From positions 21,844,338 to 21,908,337 of the forward strand of contig CM060199.1 of the NCBI GenBank assembly GCA_030562195.1: 64,000 nt of DNA, given 5' to 3'. The notes beneath the pieces are model-generated. The model had not been told where the DNA came from. It was given only the letters and a program-made list of their open reading frames with translations, and made no database searches. Shown here piece after piece: positions 53,298 through 64,000 of the stretch. This stretch comes from Nipponacmea schrenckii (Eukaryota; Mollusca; Gastropoda; Lottiidae). Position numbers and translations under genes: made by a program. Within the stretch, counting starts at the first letter, position 1. Each line of letters starts with the position of its first letter.

Positions 53298-53740
53298 AGT
53301 TTCTTTTTAATTTTATATAATCAATTTTCAAAACAAGTTTCATAGCAGAAACTTTTTTTTTTGTGTGTGAAAGCTTCCTTCTCTCCTTTCTCACGTCTCC
53401 TTTTCCTCTTTCTTTTAGGTCTTCAACTCTTCCAAGCACAGACAGATAATCAAACCAAACCAAACCAACAACCACCAACAACAACCACCATGATCATAAC
53501 GAGTTTTGGAAGAATGTAGAAGACTGAGTCACTCACGCCACACCATCCAGGGCCGAGTTTCACCGCCATGACATTCGTTCCGACCAGATCGTACGATTTC
53601 TCAAACCACCACCAAACCAACAGTTTTCTAAATCATCCAATTGATTCTAAATCCACTACCATCGAACACCAAATCGACTCAAATCCTTAAATCAAATTTT
53701 TTTTTTTTTTTTTTTAAACTTTCTTTTTTTCTCATTTTTT
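53298..53740 (+). other. 3' UTR and tail of the I/Jockey-type element
   Basis: Non-coding; contains CCGCCATGACATTCGTTCC (53566), shared with copy A at 28757, and ends in a long T-run followed by CTTTCTTTTTTTCTCATTTT. The last part is also found before copy C (62053-62085). Confidence 0.75.
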
Positions 53741-54732
53741 TTGCCACCATAATCAACAATTTGAACAAAGAATATCTCTTACAAACCTTATACAAATGAT
53801 ACCAATGGGTACATAATCCTCTTCACTTTTGATTATCTAGTCTTATTATTAGTATTTAATCACAAATTTTGTCGCTAAAGCTGAACTCCTGTTATAAATA
53901 TAAATTAAATAATTAATTAAAAAAGAAAATCTTATCCGCCATACTTGTTTCAAACTAAAAACAAATATGGCGTCTTACTCTTCCATCCAATCTAAAATCT
54001 GGTTACGCTTCGCTTCACTCTGACTCGGTATCGACAACTGTGAACTTCGCTGGAAAATACCTCCATGTTGAATTTGGATATTTGCGTAGATTTGGTTTTT
54101 CTGTATAGAATTTCTATTATTTTTGCTATTTATATTTACATTCATTTCTGCTTCGTATATGATCATTTTAGGAGTAAAATATAATATAGGTACCTGTTGA
54201 GACATAATTCTGGTTGATTTTTTCGTCTGTTATAGTAACAGATTTTAGTTTTTGATGGGAGAGTCAGACGCTAAGTTAAGTTTGAAGCAAGTATGGCGGA
54301 TAAGTTTTTTTTTATTAATTTTTTAATTTATTTTTATAACAGGAGTTCAGATTTAAGAGTCTCAATATCAAAATCGGCTATTTTAAACTATGCACATGTC
54401 GGAAAAATTTCACTTTGTCTGTTTAACCCTATTTTAAATAACAAGCTTTAATGTCCTAGGCCACGCTGCTCCATCCTTTTGAATTCCCTAAACTCAGACA
54501 AAAGATATTTTGCAAATTAAACCAAATATGTCATAAGAAAGAATCTAACATTTTGTTACATTCTATCAAAATTCAAATTTATAATTCGTAGTCGTCCTGT
54601 AACCTATGAACGACATAATTATCCAAGATTTAAACGAATAAGATGAATAATATGGATTTCCATAGAATAGTTCAATATCTCAATTCTTAATATCTATATG
54701 TAAATATACCTATTTGTAATCTTATCTTATAG

Positions 54733-54867
54733 GATTTTGAATGTGAATCATTCGAAATAAATGAAGAAAAGATCGAGGAATTCGTTAGATCGAAGGTCGT
54801 TAGTCTTGCTGACGCCATATTATTCAGTGACACCAAGAGGGTATCCTTGGAAGGTAACATTTTCGAT
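54733..54867 (+). pseudogene. OB-fold gene fragment, exon X (copy B)
   Basis: Same 45 codons and splice signals as copy A. Differences are few: Val to Ile in SFEVNEEK and Tyr to Asn at GYIFD. The open frame and |GTAAGATC donor are kept. Confidence 0.6.
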
Positions 54868-55106
54868 GTAAGATCTATTATTTTTTTTTTTTTAACTAAG
54901 ACGTTATTTAGGATATAATTTCTTTACATACAGGCATTTCATCGTCAAGTAAGACCAAAAATATTGTTTTAGCCACGAACATCTCATGTGTGTTTGAGGA
55001 GACGTGTTTTTCTTTTCCTTATTGAAAATAACATTTGCCTTACTGTGCTTTTCTCCGTCAAGAGTTTGTTTTGATGAAATTTAATTAAGTATTCTTATTT
55101 TAACAG

Positions 55107-55357
55107 CTTCAGGATACAGCAGGAGATGGTCCGAAGCGCAAAAGAATAATGAACCTGGCCGAAGACAAAAAACATGAAGAGAACATCAGTGTGAAGTTGT
55201 AGGGGAGTCAAAGCGAACAGCCTGTAAAAGTAAAGATTGAAAACGTCATTGTAACGAAATATAAGGATGAAAATGAAGCAAAGTCAACACCTTTAACTAA
55301 CATTGAGGAAATTAAAAAAAACACCGATGACGATGAAAAATGCTGAAATATTCAGCC
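55107..55357 (+). pseudogene. OB-fold gene fragment, exon Y with in-frame TAG (copy B)
   Basis: After TTTTAACAG| it reads LQDTAGDGPKRKRIMNLAED ... NISVKL, TAG (55200-55202), then GSQSEQPVKVKIENVIVTKY and STPLTNIEEIKKNTDDDEKC to TGA. It has a 12-base in-frame deletion relative to copy A. The shared stop shows it predates the duplication. Confidence 0.62.
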
Positions 55358-55800
55358 TGTAATGCTTTCAATGTCGAGTCACATGCTCAAAAATGATATA
55401 CAAAAGCACCACTATATTTGTTTTTATATATAGATCATTTTTACAAGTCACTTTCAAATTATTCCCGGAACTTCAACAAATTCATATATTGGCCATATTC
55501 AAGATCATGTAAATATAAACAAATGGAGAGTTTGTTTTAAAGTTGTGATTCCATTTCACATGTCAAAAGGGAATACAGAATTTGTTTATATTCCTTTCAT
55601 TCGTGCTAAATTAGATTATAAACAAAAAACGTTATCATTGCATTTAATATTCTAGGTGAGTGAAGTCGCTCGGGTTGAAACTAGCTACTAGTATTCTTGG
55701 CATAAAATGGGAAAGGTAAGTTATAGGTGCAATTTCAACACGTATAAATCATTTTTTGAATACATGCTTCTGGACTGAGATAGCACAATTTATTGGTCGG

Positions 55801-56390
55801 TTTCGCGGCGTACCTTGATAGAGTGCTTGCTTCTTTGAGAATTGTTTTCTGGCCAACCTATTTAATTCTTATATTCCTTATCGTTATTAAACTGCGGGAC
55901 AAAGATCTTGGTTATTAAAATTTCATGTTAACTGGCTAAATATTATTCTTGCCAAAGCTCATCTGAATTATAAAAACACGATTATGAATTGAAGTCCAAA
56001 TTTTTTTTTAACCGTTACTTTTTTAAGATCAATTTGTCACCATAATTGGCGATGACGTCCAAACTATGTAAGTATTCCTAAATGAACCCATAAATGTATC
56101 ATTAGGATAACGCCTAAAGACCAAAAGAATGAAAAGCAATAAAAATGAACTTCTAATAAAATGATATAATGTTTAGTAATATATAATATATAGAAGTGTT
56201 TCATTTTACCAAGCTTGAAGACAACCCTTGATAGCATTCTTAACCCACACTAAATATTAACCACCCAAATTGAAACAAATTCAGGTGGATCACAAAGACA
56301 AATATCATATCTTAACTGATTTTCATTGTTTTTGATAAAAAACATGTTAGTTAATGTATAACTTTCAAAGAAAAAAAAAGAAATATTATT
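55801..56390. other. Copy-B-specific sequence, no gene
   Basis: Replaces the 36606-38228 sequence of copy A. AT-rich, no coding motif; GGCGTACCTTGATAGAGTGC at the left border has no match elsewhere in the window. Confidence 0.6.
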
Positions 56391-56910
56391 AATATCATAA
56401 GCCACACGGGTTTTGAAATACAATACCAACTTTAACTATGTTTCTCGAATTCCAGAACCACTGCAGAACCAAGAAAGAAAAATAAGTCGAACGAGCACAT
56501 GCAATTATCGTGTCAATAGTAGAACTATTTGTCTGCTCAAGTATGACTCCATTTTGTAGCTGAAAGTAGCTACAAGTAACGCAAATTTATGAATAATGAT
56601 CGAACCTTATTTGAAAAATAACCAGATGCTAAACTTTTCACAAGAAAAAGCATTTTAATCTTGTTTTGACTTAAAATAAAGTATTAGTAATAGGTTGAGC
56701 AGTTGTACAAGTATTTGTCCAAGACGACAGTACATGCGGTGTTTTATTGTTTATCCTGCTTCTGAAAGACCTTCTGAACACATTTCCACCGGGTGCCACT
56801 CCGGCAATCTTGGGAACAATAGATATTCCAAATACCTTAACTGTCACAACTTCGCTTCTAGAGCACAAGTAGAGACAATATGCGAAGTCCTTTAGAGCAC
56901 AATACATTTT
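56391..56910. repeat. Segmental repeat copy B, second part
   Basis: Matches 38229-38734. The open frames here (66 and 78 codons on the two strands) are nearly identical in both copies, but that follows from the high overall identity rather than from coding constraint. Confidence 0.88.
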
Positions 56911-59069
56911 TATACGCCCACATAGAAATGTGGACGTATATTGTTGTCGCCCCTGTCCGTCGGTCCGTTGGTCCGTTGGTCCGTCGGTCCGTCTGTCAAC
57001 AATTGTTTGTGGACACTGTAGAGACTACAGTTTTTATTGGAATTTCTTGAAACTTGGTATACTTGTTTATAATCACTCAAGGAAGAACCCTATCGATTTT
57101 GGTATGATTCCGAAAAAAATTCCTGGAATTCTTGGACTTTGAATTTCAAATTGTTCTGTTTGTAAACAAAAGCTTGTGGACACTGTAGAGACTCCATTTC
57201 TTTATGAATCTTTTTGTAACTTGGTATATTTGTTTATTACCATCCAAGGAAGACCCCTATTGATTTTGATATGATTCTGAAAAAAATTCCTGGAATTCTG
57301 GAACTTGGAATTTCGAATGTACTGTTTCTCATCCGTCTGTCAACAATTGTTTGTGGACACTGTAGAGACTACAGTTTTTATTGGATCTTCTTGAAACTTG
57401 GTATACATGTTTATTACCATTCAACGAAGACCCCTATCGATTTTGGTATGATTCCGAAAAAAATTCCTGGAATTCTTGAACTTTGAATTTCAAATTGTTC
57501 TGTTTGATAACAAAAGCTTGTGGACACTGTAGAGACTCCATTTTTTATACGCCCACATAGAAATGTGGACGTATATTGTTGTCGCCCCTGTCCGTCGGTC
57601 CGTTGGTCCGTCGGTCCGTCGGTCCGTTGGTCCGTCTGTCAACAATTGTTTGTGGACACTGTAGAGACTACAGTTTTTATTGGAATTTCTTGAAACTTGG
57701 TATACTTGTTTATAATCACTCAAGGAAGAACCCTATCGATTTTGGTATGATTCCAAAAAAAATTCCTGGAATTCTTGGACTTTGAATTTCAAATTGTTCT
57801 GTTTGTAAACAAAAGCTTGTGGACACTGTAGAGACTCCATTTCTTTATGAATCTTTTTGTAACTTAGTATATTTGTTTATTACCATCCAAGGAAGACCCC
57901 TATTGATTTTGATATGATTCTGAAAAAAATTCCTGGAATTCTGGAACTTGGAATTTCGAATGTACTGTTTCTCATCCGTCTGTCAACAATTGTTTGTGGA
58001 CACTGTAGAGACTACAGTTTTTATTGGATCTTCTTGAAACTTGGTATACATGTTTATTACCATTCAACGAAGACCCCTATCGATTTTGGTATGATTCCGA
58101 AAAAAATTCCTGGAATTCTTGAACTTTGAATTTCAAATTGTTCTGTTTGATAACAAAAGCTTGTGGACACTGTAGAGACTCCATTTTTTTATGAATCTTT
58201 TTGTAACTTGGTATATTTGTTTATAACCATCCAAGGAAGAACCCTATTGATTTTGATATGATTCTGAAAAAAATTCCTGGAATTCTGGGACTTGGAATTT
58301 CGAATTGATTTTGGTATGATTCCGAAAAAAATTCCTGGAATTCTTGGATTTGAATTTCAAATTGTTCTGTTTGTAAACAAAAGCTTGTGGACACTGTAGA
58401 GACTCCATTTCTTTATGAATCTTTTTGTAACTTGGTATATTTGTTTATTACCATCCAAGGAAGACCCCTATTGATTTTGATATGATTCTGAAAAAAATTC
58501 CTGGAATTTCAAATTGTACTGTTTGTCATCCGTCTGTCAACAATTGTTTGTGGACACTGTGGAGACTACAGTTTTTATTGGATTTTCTTGAAACTTGGTA
58601 TATATGTTTATTATCATTCAATGAAGACCCCTATCGATTTTGGTATAATTCCAAAAAAAATTCCTGGAATTCTGGGACTTGGAATTCGAAGTTGTTCTGT
58701 CTGTCTACAATTGCTTGTTGGCACTCTAGAGACTACAGTTTTTGATAGATCTCTTTGAAACTTTGTTTTTATATGCCCACATAGAAATATGGACGTATAT
58801 TGTTGTCGCCCCTGTCTGGAATTCTGTGACTTGGAAAAATTCCTGGGATCTCTTTGAAACTTTGTATACAATATGTTTATTATCACTCAAGGAAAAACCC
58901 ACATTTACCTTCAAATTGCCTTTATACTTTTTGATTTTTTTACTGAATGCAATACAATATAGTTAACTTCCAAGTTCCTTGTAAATCAGGAACCAGCTGT
59001 AATTGGACTTTTACTTTTACAATCAAAGCTATCAGTGGGCGTATGTTACCTTGCCTGGCAAGCTATCTT
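56911..59069 (+). mobile_element. 2.2-kb TATACGCCC element with internal tandem duplication
   Basis: Inserted between TTTT and AGTAATT of copy A's sequence. It starts TATACGCCCACATAGAAATG and ends AGTGGGCGTATGTTACC, CTTGCCTGGCAAG (59050-59062), CTATCTT. It contains two near-identical blocks of about 637 bases (56911 and 57548), each starting with the terminal hairpin and GTCCGTCGGTCCG tract, then more units (TTGTGGACACTGTAGAGACT, GAAACTTGGTATA, GATTTTGGTATGATTCCG). A third, diverged hairpin is at 58768. No transposase. Confidence 0.9.
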
Positions 59070-60885
59070 AGTAATTACAATTAACAGTTTTTTAACATGC
59101 GCTGCTATGAGTGCATTATGTCGCTACCTCACATATAACAACCAATCGAACAATCTCCTGCTTATGACTGATATTTTCAGAAATCCTGGAAATTTCCCTC
59201 CTTTAGTGGTTTTTGCATGCCTTTTGATGAACTTTTGGTCTAGATTTGGAATTTGAAATTGCACTCATTCAGATTTTGTGGTTTTCTTCAAAAAGTGGTT
59301 TTGTATGCAGTGACAGTCAAGCGGATGTTGATAAAAATGTAAAAATATTCCAGAAAGAAACCATCAGGACATAAATTTAATCTGATTCAACAATAAATGA
59401 TGTATCTATTTATACCAGCTGATCATTATTTACTATTTTCAGTTTGGAATTGTCAAAGGTCAAATGCCTTGACTATCCAGCACCAGTAAACCTTAACAGA
59501 TTAGACTTTTGAGAGACTTGACAATGCAATATATCAATAGATTTGGACAATATAAAAACTGTGTCAACACTGCTCATAGATTTATTGTATTTGATTATCC
59601 AGACATTACCTATCTTCTCATAAGATAGTTAGTACATTAATCTAGATGAACTAGACTATGTTGTTGTTATTTCACAATAACTCAACAATATTTTCAACAA
59701 ACAAATTTTAACGGACATTTGCCGAAATTGTTTCGGACAATATCCGTGTCCAGACGCTTATTTCACTCCTTGGCCCCCTGTGGTGATTCACAGGCTACTA
59801 TATTCGTTAATAACGAATATCGACATTATAATATATATTGGTCTTAAAGTACACCTGAGTTACAGTTAATGTCAGCAATGACATAACACAATCATAGGCC
59901 GATCATTTCAGAGTTCCAGATAGCGTGACAGAAAACAATTAATCAGCTGGAGGAATCAAAAATACTATGAATGAAATTTACAGAAAAAAAGCACTGTTTT
60001 AAATCAGTCAAAATGTTCCCACATCAAAATGCTAGTACTTCTTACACAGCCAAGATTCCTTTCACTACATTCAGGTCATGAACAATTATAAAACAAACTA
60101 TAATATTAAATGCCACAATTACCACTTCTCTTGTAAATATTCAGTCATTCTAACGAAAGATAGCCCACCAGACTGTTTCAAGACTGCCGTAAATAAATCA
60201 AAATTCGTTCCTTTTATATCTTTCTCGCACGTGCATTCAAATCCACGAGCATATTCACTTCTTGTCTCTCAAGAAGCCTCTTATTTCCATGTCTTAAAAT
60301 TTTTTCATAAAACCAATAAAATTTCAACCTTATCATTGAATACATACACAATATTGTAACGATTTGGTTAGATTATAAACGTATACATAGATATCAGGGG
60401 GTGGGACAATGCTATGGAATTAAAAAAAAAGGGTAGAATGTTACGAAGGCGAATCGATCAGCAATTGCTGGAAGCAAACGTTAACTCGTCAGTTACCACC
60501 ACCTCACGTATTCATTTTTCTACAATTCGAGAAGCAGAACTACTTGTATTGACAAAGGTAATGACAATACCTGCCTGAATATTCAACTAAAATTCCTTCA
60601 TCACTCATCATAATGTTTAAATCTCACGATCATATTTCTATATATATTCAAATACTATTTATCATCTATTTATATATAATAATTATTTATACAAAAGAAT
60701 TTATTTCTACAATATATATTATATCTATACATTCCTGATATTTTATTTCTATAACATATCTAAAGAGATATATTTTAGCTACAGTTAAATTAAAAGAAAT
60801 ATAAACACAGTAGTTAAAACAATGGTTACACGATGATGATCACCCACATATGCCCTTATTAGATTTTTAATAATTTTTATTTCTG
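59070..60885. repeat. Segmental repeat copy B, third part
   Basis: Matches 38735-40085 with a 530-base section (about 60180-60705) absent from copy A. It contains the unoccupied target site of the 2.86-kb transposon near 60111. Confidence 0.88.
60414..60557 (+). CDS. Candidate 48-codon exon of unknown gene
   Basis: ATG at 60414 reads MELKKKGRMLRRRIDQQLLE, ANVNSSVTTTSRIHFSTIRE, AELLVLTK, followed by |GTAATG, a possible donor, in exact phase. Composition is protein-like (basic, amphipathic), but no family is recognised. It lies in the part of copy B that copy A lacks. Confidence 0.3.
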
Positions 60886-61085
60886 TAAGGAAGGGTTTAA
60901 GTGAGAGGTGGATATTACTATGTATATGTTAAAACTAGTATATCCACCAAACGCTTGATCGGAGTGTGGGTGTGTTAGATGCATGAGAAAAAAAAAAGGT
61001 ATGATGTTATATAAGGACTCAGCTAGCAACTGTGAACAATTTTACTAAGACTCAAATCCTAAAGTCAAATGTTTTTTTTTTTGGT
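60886..61085. other. Junction region before the CR1/L2 fragment
   Basis: No gene. It includes TCCACCAAACGCTTGATCGG and several homopolymer runs; the non-LTR reading frame begins after the T-run at 61070-61092. Confidence 0.5.
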
Positions 61086-62052
61086 TTTTTTTTACTCATT
61101 GGATCAAATAAAAAGCTAGAAAAACTGTCCATTCGTAAAGTACAAATAGGTAGCTCAAGTCTCTCTCCCACTAATTCTGTACGTAATTTAGGTGTCTTTT
61201 TTGACAAGAATTTCAACATGTCTAATCACATTGCTGCAATACGTAAATCAACTAATTTTCAACTCTATAATATTGGTCGTATTATGAATGTCATTAATAC
61301 TGATACATGTAAAATGTTTGTAAAATGTTAATAAATACACTTGTTACTTCACGTTTAGATTATTGCTATTCTCTACTCTTTAATATCCCATCTAATAAAC
61401 TCAGTCTACTCCAGAGAATTCAAAACAAAGCTACACGTATCATTACTAGAACCAAACCATCAGATCATATTACTCCTGTTCTCAGAAAACTTCACTGGCT
61501 TCCTATTTCATCTCGTATAAACTTTAAAATTCTTTTTCTTTGACTTATTCAACCCTGCATTGTGATGACTCACCATTTTATCTAAATTCTTGCCTATCAT
61601 ATTATATCCCATCTCGTACTCTTAGATCCCAAAACAGTAACTCACTAACTCCTTTTTACCCTAATACAAACTTTGGCAAACGTTCTTTTTCATATGCTGA
61701 TCCCTTTCTATGGAATACACTCCCTCTCAATATTAAACTTTCGGATTCAATTAATATTTTTAAAAGTAAACTTAAGACACATTTATTTCAAGAATATTAT
61801 TGTCTGTGATATGTTCTAGGGTAATATTTTTATTTTTAGTATTTTTATTTTTATAGATAACCTTTTTTCGATTATATAGATAATATATTTTCTTTTTAAC
61901 ATTGACAGTTTTAAGTTCCCTTTTATTGTTAACTATTTGTGTTTTAATGATAGTATGTTTTCGCTTTTCTTTATTATTGTTTTCAAAATGTATTCAGCGC
62001 CATAGAGCAGTAATGAAATTACTGGATATAGGCGCTTTATAAATGAATAAAT
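61086..62052 (+). pseudogene. CR1/L2-type non-LTR fragment, RT C-terminal end and 3' tail
   Basis: Three frames in sequence: NKKLEKLSIRKVQIGSSSLS with SVRNLGVFFDKNFNMSNHI; LINTLVTSRLDYCYSLLFNI, LRKLHWLPISSRINFKILF; GKRSFSYADPFLWNTLPLNI ending FQEYYCL (TGA 61807). Frameshifts lie near 61325 and 61540. The tail GGCGCTTTATAAATGAATAA with short ATTATT repeats ends near 62052. It is 5'-truncated, lacking the catalytic part. It belongs to the same broad group as 4573-5862 but is a different subfamily. Confidence 0.88.
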
Positions 62053-62108
62053 TATTATTTAAACTTTCTTTTTTTTTCTCATTTTTTTGCCACCATAATC
62101 AACAACTT

Positions 62109-62505
62109 TGAAACAAAAACTGAAATGAAATGTATTAAAGTGCATCAGCACCAAAACGGGCTATATAGCACTTGAATACGATTTAAAATAAAAACAAAAA
62201 TTAAAACTAGAAAATCAATACATAAGAATAAAAATTATCACAGAAACACCAAAAAGGGCAACAAAACAATGCTAAAAACAATATCACAGAATGGTTGTAA
62301 CCCAAAATAGGCTAAAAACAAAACTATAACACAAAATTTATTTTAAAATTTAAAATACAGATTAGTCTGTTTTAAAAACGCGACAACCTTCTCATAAAGA
62401 GAAGGTTGCACAAACAGATGGAACAAGGATCTAGCACGGTAGTGCTGAGATCTTATAGGTTTGAGATGCGAGTACTCAATCAGAATGTGTTTCACTGTCA
62501 TTTGA
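62109..62505 (-). pseudogene. I/Jockey-type non-LTR fragment, last residues and 3' UTR
   Basis: The minus frame reads MTVKHILIEYSHLKPIRSQH, then SLYEKVVAFLKQTNLYFKF and a stop at 62343. This is the conserved ending (LTVKHILLEC ... FLKxTxLY) of ORF2 proteins with RNase H. The 3' UTR continues to about 62109. It interrupts copy C between CAACAA and AAAGAATATCTC. Confidence 0.8.
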
Positions 62506-62814
62506 AACAAAGAATATCTCTTACCAACCTTACACAAATGTTAGCAAATGATACCAATGGGTACATAATCCTCTTCACTTTTGATTATCCAGTCTTATTA
62601 TTAGCATTTAATCACAATTTTTGTCGCTTAAGTCTCATTATTAAAATCGGCTATTTTAAACTATGCAAATCTCGGAAACATTTCACTTTGTCTGTTTAAA
62701 CCTATTTTAAATAACAACCTTTAATGTCCGAGGCCACGCTATATATATATATATGTATATATAACAGTTTCATTCTCGAATGATTATCTGAATGCTTTTG
62801 ATGTTATTTTTCAG

Positions 62815-62945
62815 ATGTCCTGAAATTAAAGTGCTTTATCCACCGGTTTCCAGGAAATATAATTATTCAACCCATGTAGGCACAGAGGATGGGGTGAAAG
62901 AAGTGTTTTTCCCCAGAGGTATTCAAGGACAAACTACAATCTGGA
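62815..62945 (+). pseudogene. Candidate exon in copy C insertion
   Basis: After ATTTTTCAG| the frame reads CPEIKVLYPPVSRKYNYSTH, VGTEDGVKEVFFPRGIQGQT, TIWKKL, and then runs into shared repeat sequence without a donor. The acceptor context and protein-like sequence suggest a captured exon, possibly of the same gene as exons X and Y. I do not recognise it. Confidence 0.4.
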
Positions 62946-63213
62946 AAAAGCTTCATTCTTTGAATTCCCTAAACTCAAACAAAAGATATTTTGCAAATTA
63001 AACCAAATATGTCATAAGAAAGAATCTAACATTTTGTAACATTCTATCAAAATTCAAATTTATAATTCGCAGTCGTCCTGTAACCTATGAACGACATAAT
63101 TATCCAAGATTTAAACGAATAAGATGAATAATTTGGATTTCCATAGAATAGTTCAATATCTCAATTCTTAATATCTATATTTAAAAATACCTATTAGTAA
63201 TCTGATCTTATAG

Positions 63214-63525
63214 GTTTTTGAATGTGAAACATTCGAAGTAAATGAAGAAAAGATCGAGGAATTCGTTAGATCGAAGGTCGTTAGTCTTGCTGACGCCATA
63301 TTATGCAGTGATACCAAGAGGGTATAATGAAACTGGCCGAAGACAAAAACCATCAAGTGGCCATCAGTGTGAAGTTGTAGGGGAGTCAAAGCGAACTGCC
63401 TCTTGGCACTGGTGTAAAAGTTAAGATTGAAAACGTCATTGTAACAAAATATAAGGATGAAAATGAAGCAAAGTCAACACTTTTAACTTATTTTGAGGAA
63501 ATTAAAAAAATAAGTCGTTGAATGA
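63214..63525 (+). pseudogene. OB-fold gene fragment, exons X and Y fused by deletion (copy C)
   Basis: Exon X starts after TCTTATAG| and reads KIEEFVRSKVVSLADAILCS, then DTKRV. At AGAGGGTA the sequence jumps to TAATGAAACTGGCCGAAG of exon Y, removing the rest of X, the intron and the start of Y. The shared TAG is at 63378-63380 and the following GSQSELPLGTGVKVKIENVI frame is kept. The join is inside both exons, so it is a deletion and not a splice product. Confidence 0.65.
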
Positions 63526-64000
63526 CCGATGACGATAAAAAAAAATGCTGAAATATTCAGCCTGTAATGCTTTCAATGTCGAGTCACATGCTCCAAAATG
63601 ATATACAAAAGCACTACTATATTTGTTTTTATATATAGATCACTTTCACAAGTCACTTTCAAATTATTCCCGGAACTTCAACAAATTCATATTTTGGCCA
63701 TATGCAAGATCATGTAAATATTAACAAATGGAGAGTTTGTTTTAAAGTTGTGATTCCATTTCACATGTCAAAAGGGAATACAGAATTTGTTTATATTCCT
63801 TTCATTCGTGCTAAATTAGATTATAAACAAAAAAACGTTATCATTGCATTTAATATTCTAGGTGAGTGAAGTCGCTCGGGTTGAAACTAGCTACTAGTAT
63901 TCTTGGCATAAAATGGGAAAGGTAAGTTATAGGTGCAATTTCAACACGTATAAATCCCTTTTGAATACAAGCTTATGGACTGGGATAGCACAATTTATTG

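Larger units (their letters stand above)
53741..55800. repeat. Segmental repeat copy B, first part
   Basis: Matches copy A 28906-30314 plus 35650-36605 with the 5.3-kb insert absent (junction in the T-run at 54880). Exon X is 54733-54867, exon Y starts at 55107 with TAG at 55200-55202, exon Z 55656-55714. Copy A homology ends at ATTTATTGGTCGG. Confidence 0.9.
62053..64000. repeat. Segmental repeat copy C, with two insertions
   Basis: Matches the copy A/B sequence starting CTTTCTTTTTTTTTCTCATT and GCCACCATAATCAACAA, interrupted at 62109-62505 by a non-LTR tail and at about 62740-62955 by unrelated sequence. It resumes through exon X and a fused exon Y to exon Z at the window end. The copy continues beyond the window. 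Confidence 0.88.

Noticed and set aside
56671..56907. Conserved ORF pair (also at 38498-38734)
   Set aside because: Identical in both copies simply because the segments are recent duplicates; both strands are equally open and no family is recognised.
1..64000. tRNA, rRNA, snRNA genes, CRISPR arrays and bacterial operons
   Set aside because: None could be found by eye, and the spliced, repeat-rich content is eukaryotic; short structured RNAs could still be missed without a covariance-model search.

Overview
The window is eukaryotic and almost entirely built of transposable elements and endogenous virus-like elements. Three things show this: spliced genes with GT/AG introns, many animal retroelement and DNA-transposon families, and an AT-rich, frameshift-riddled background. 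The mix of Maverick/Polinton, Penelope-like, DIRS, CR1/L2- and I/Jockey-type non-LTR elements, and a tandem-repeat-bearing family starting TATACGCCCACAT (like bivalve 'pearl' elements), suggests a marine invertebrate, most likely a lophotrochozoan such as a bivalve mollusc. That identification is an inference. I recognise no ordinary host gene with confidence.

Layout, left half. 1-4.3 kb: morphogenesis half of a Maverick/Polinton (adintovirus-like) element: integrase, small membrane protein, penton, basic core/pVI-like protein, double-jelly-roll capsid protein and adenain-like protease, partly broken. 4.4-9.4 kb: a minus-strand CR1/L2-type non-LTR element split by a piggyBac transposon (5863-8770) whose two-exon transposase reads intact (576 aa). 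9.5-12.1 kb: decayed Ty3/Gypsy pol with a PHD-finger-like 3' end. 12.2-13.1 kb: decayed zinc-finger ORF. 13.9-15.2 kb: a transposase-like gene of the 'SDGCGYQNRN' family. 16.4-17.8 kb: minus-strand tail-fibre-like gene. 17.9-19.1 kb: a TATACGCCC element, an unknown domain fragment and a pogo-like MITE. 20.8-24.1 kb: two Penelope-like copies, then a FLYWCH/MULE transposase running into an assembly gap. 25.4-28.4 kb: a TATACGCCC element cutting a virus-like module (PLA2 fused to an integrase tail), then a DIRS-like gag-RT.

Layout, right half. 28.7-40.1 kb and 53.6-60.9 kb are two diverged copies (A, B) of one segment, with a partial third copy (C) at 62.0-64.0 kb. All three carry exons of an OB-fold protein with the same in-frame TAG. 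Copy A holds 5.3 kb of extra sequence, including a TIR element with TGTCCACATATGTGGACA palindromes. Between A and B lie a 150-174 bp satellite, a Ty3/Gypsy fragment, a complete 2.86-kb DNA transposon (19-bp perfect TIRs, ATAA target duplication) and a 5-kb I/Jockey-type non-LTR element. Copy B is interrupted by a 2.2-kb TATACGCCC element full of tandem repeats.

Nesting gives relative ages: CR1/L2 before piggyBac; segmental repeat before the 2.86-kb transposon and before the TATACGCCC insertion in copy B; I/Jockey element before its TATACGCCC insertion. The genes form no host pathway; they are modules of separate mobile elements.
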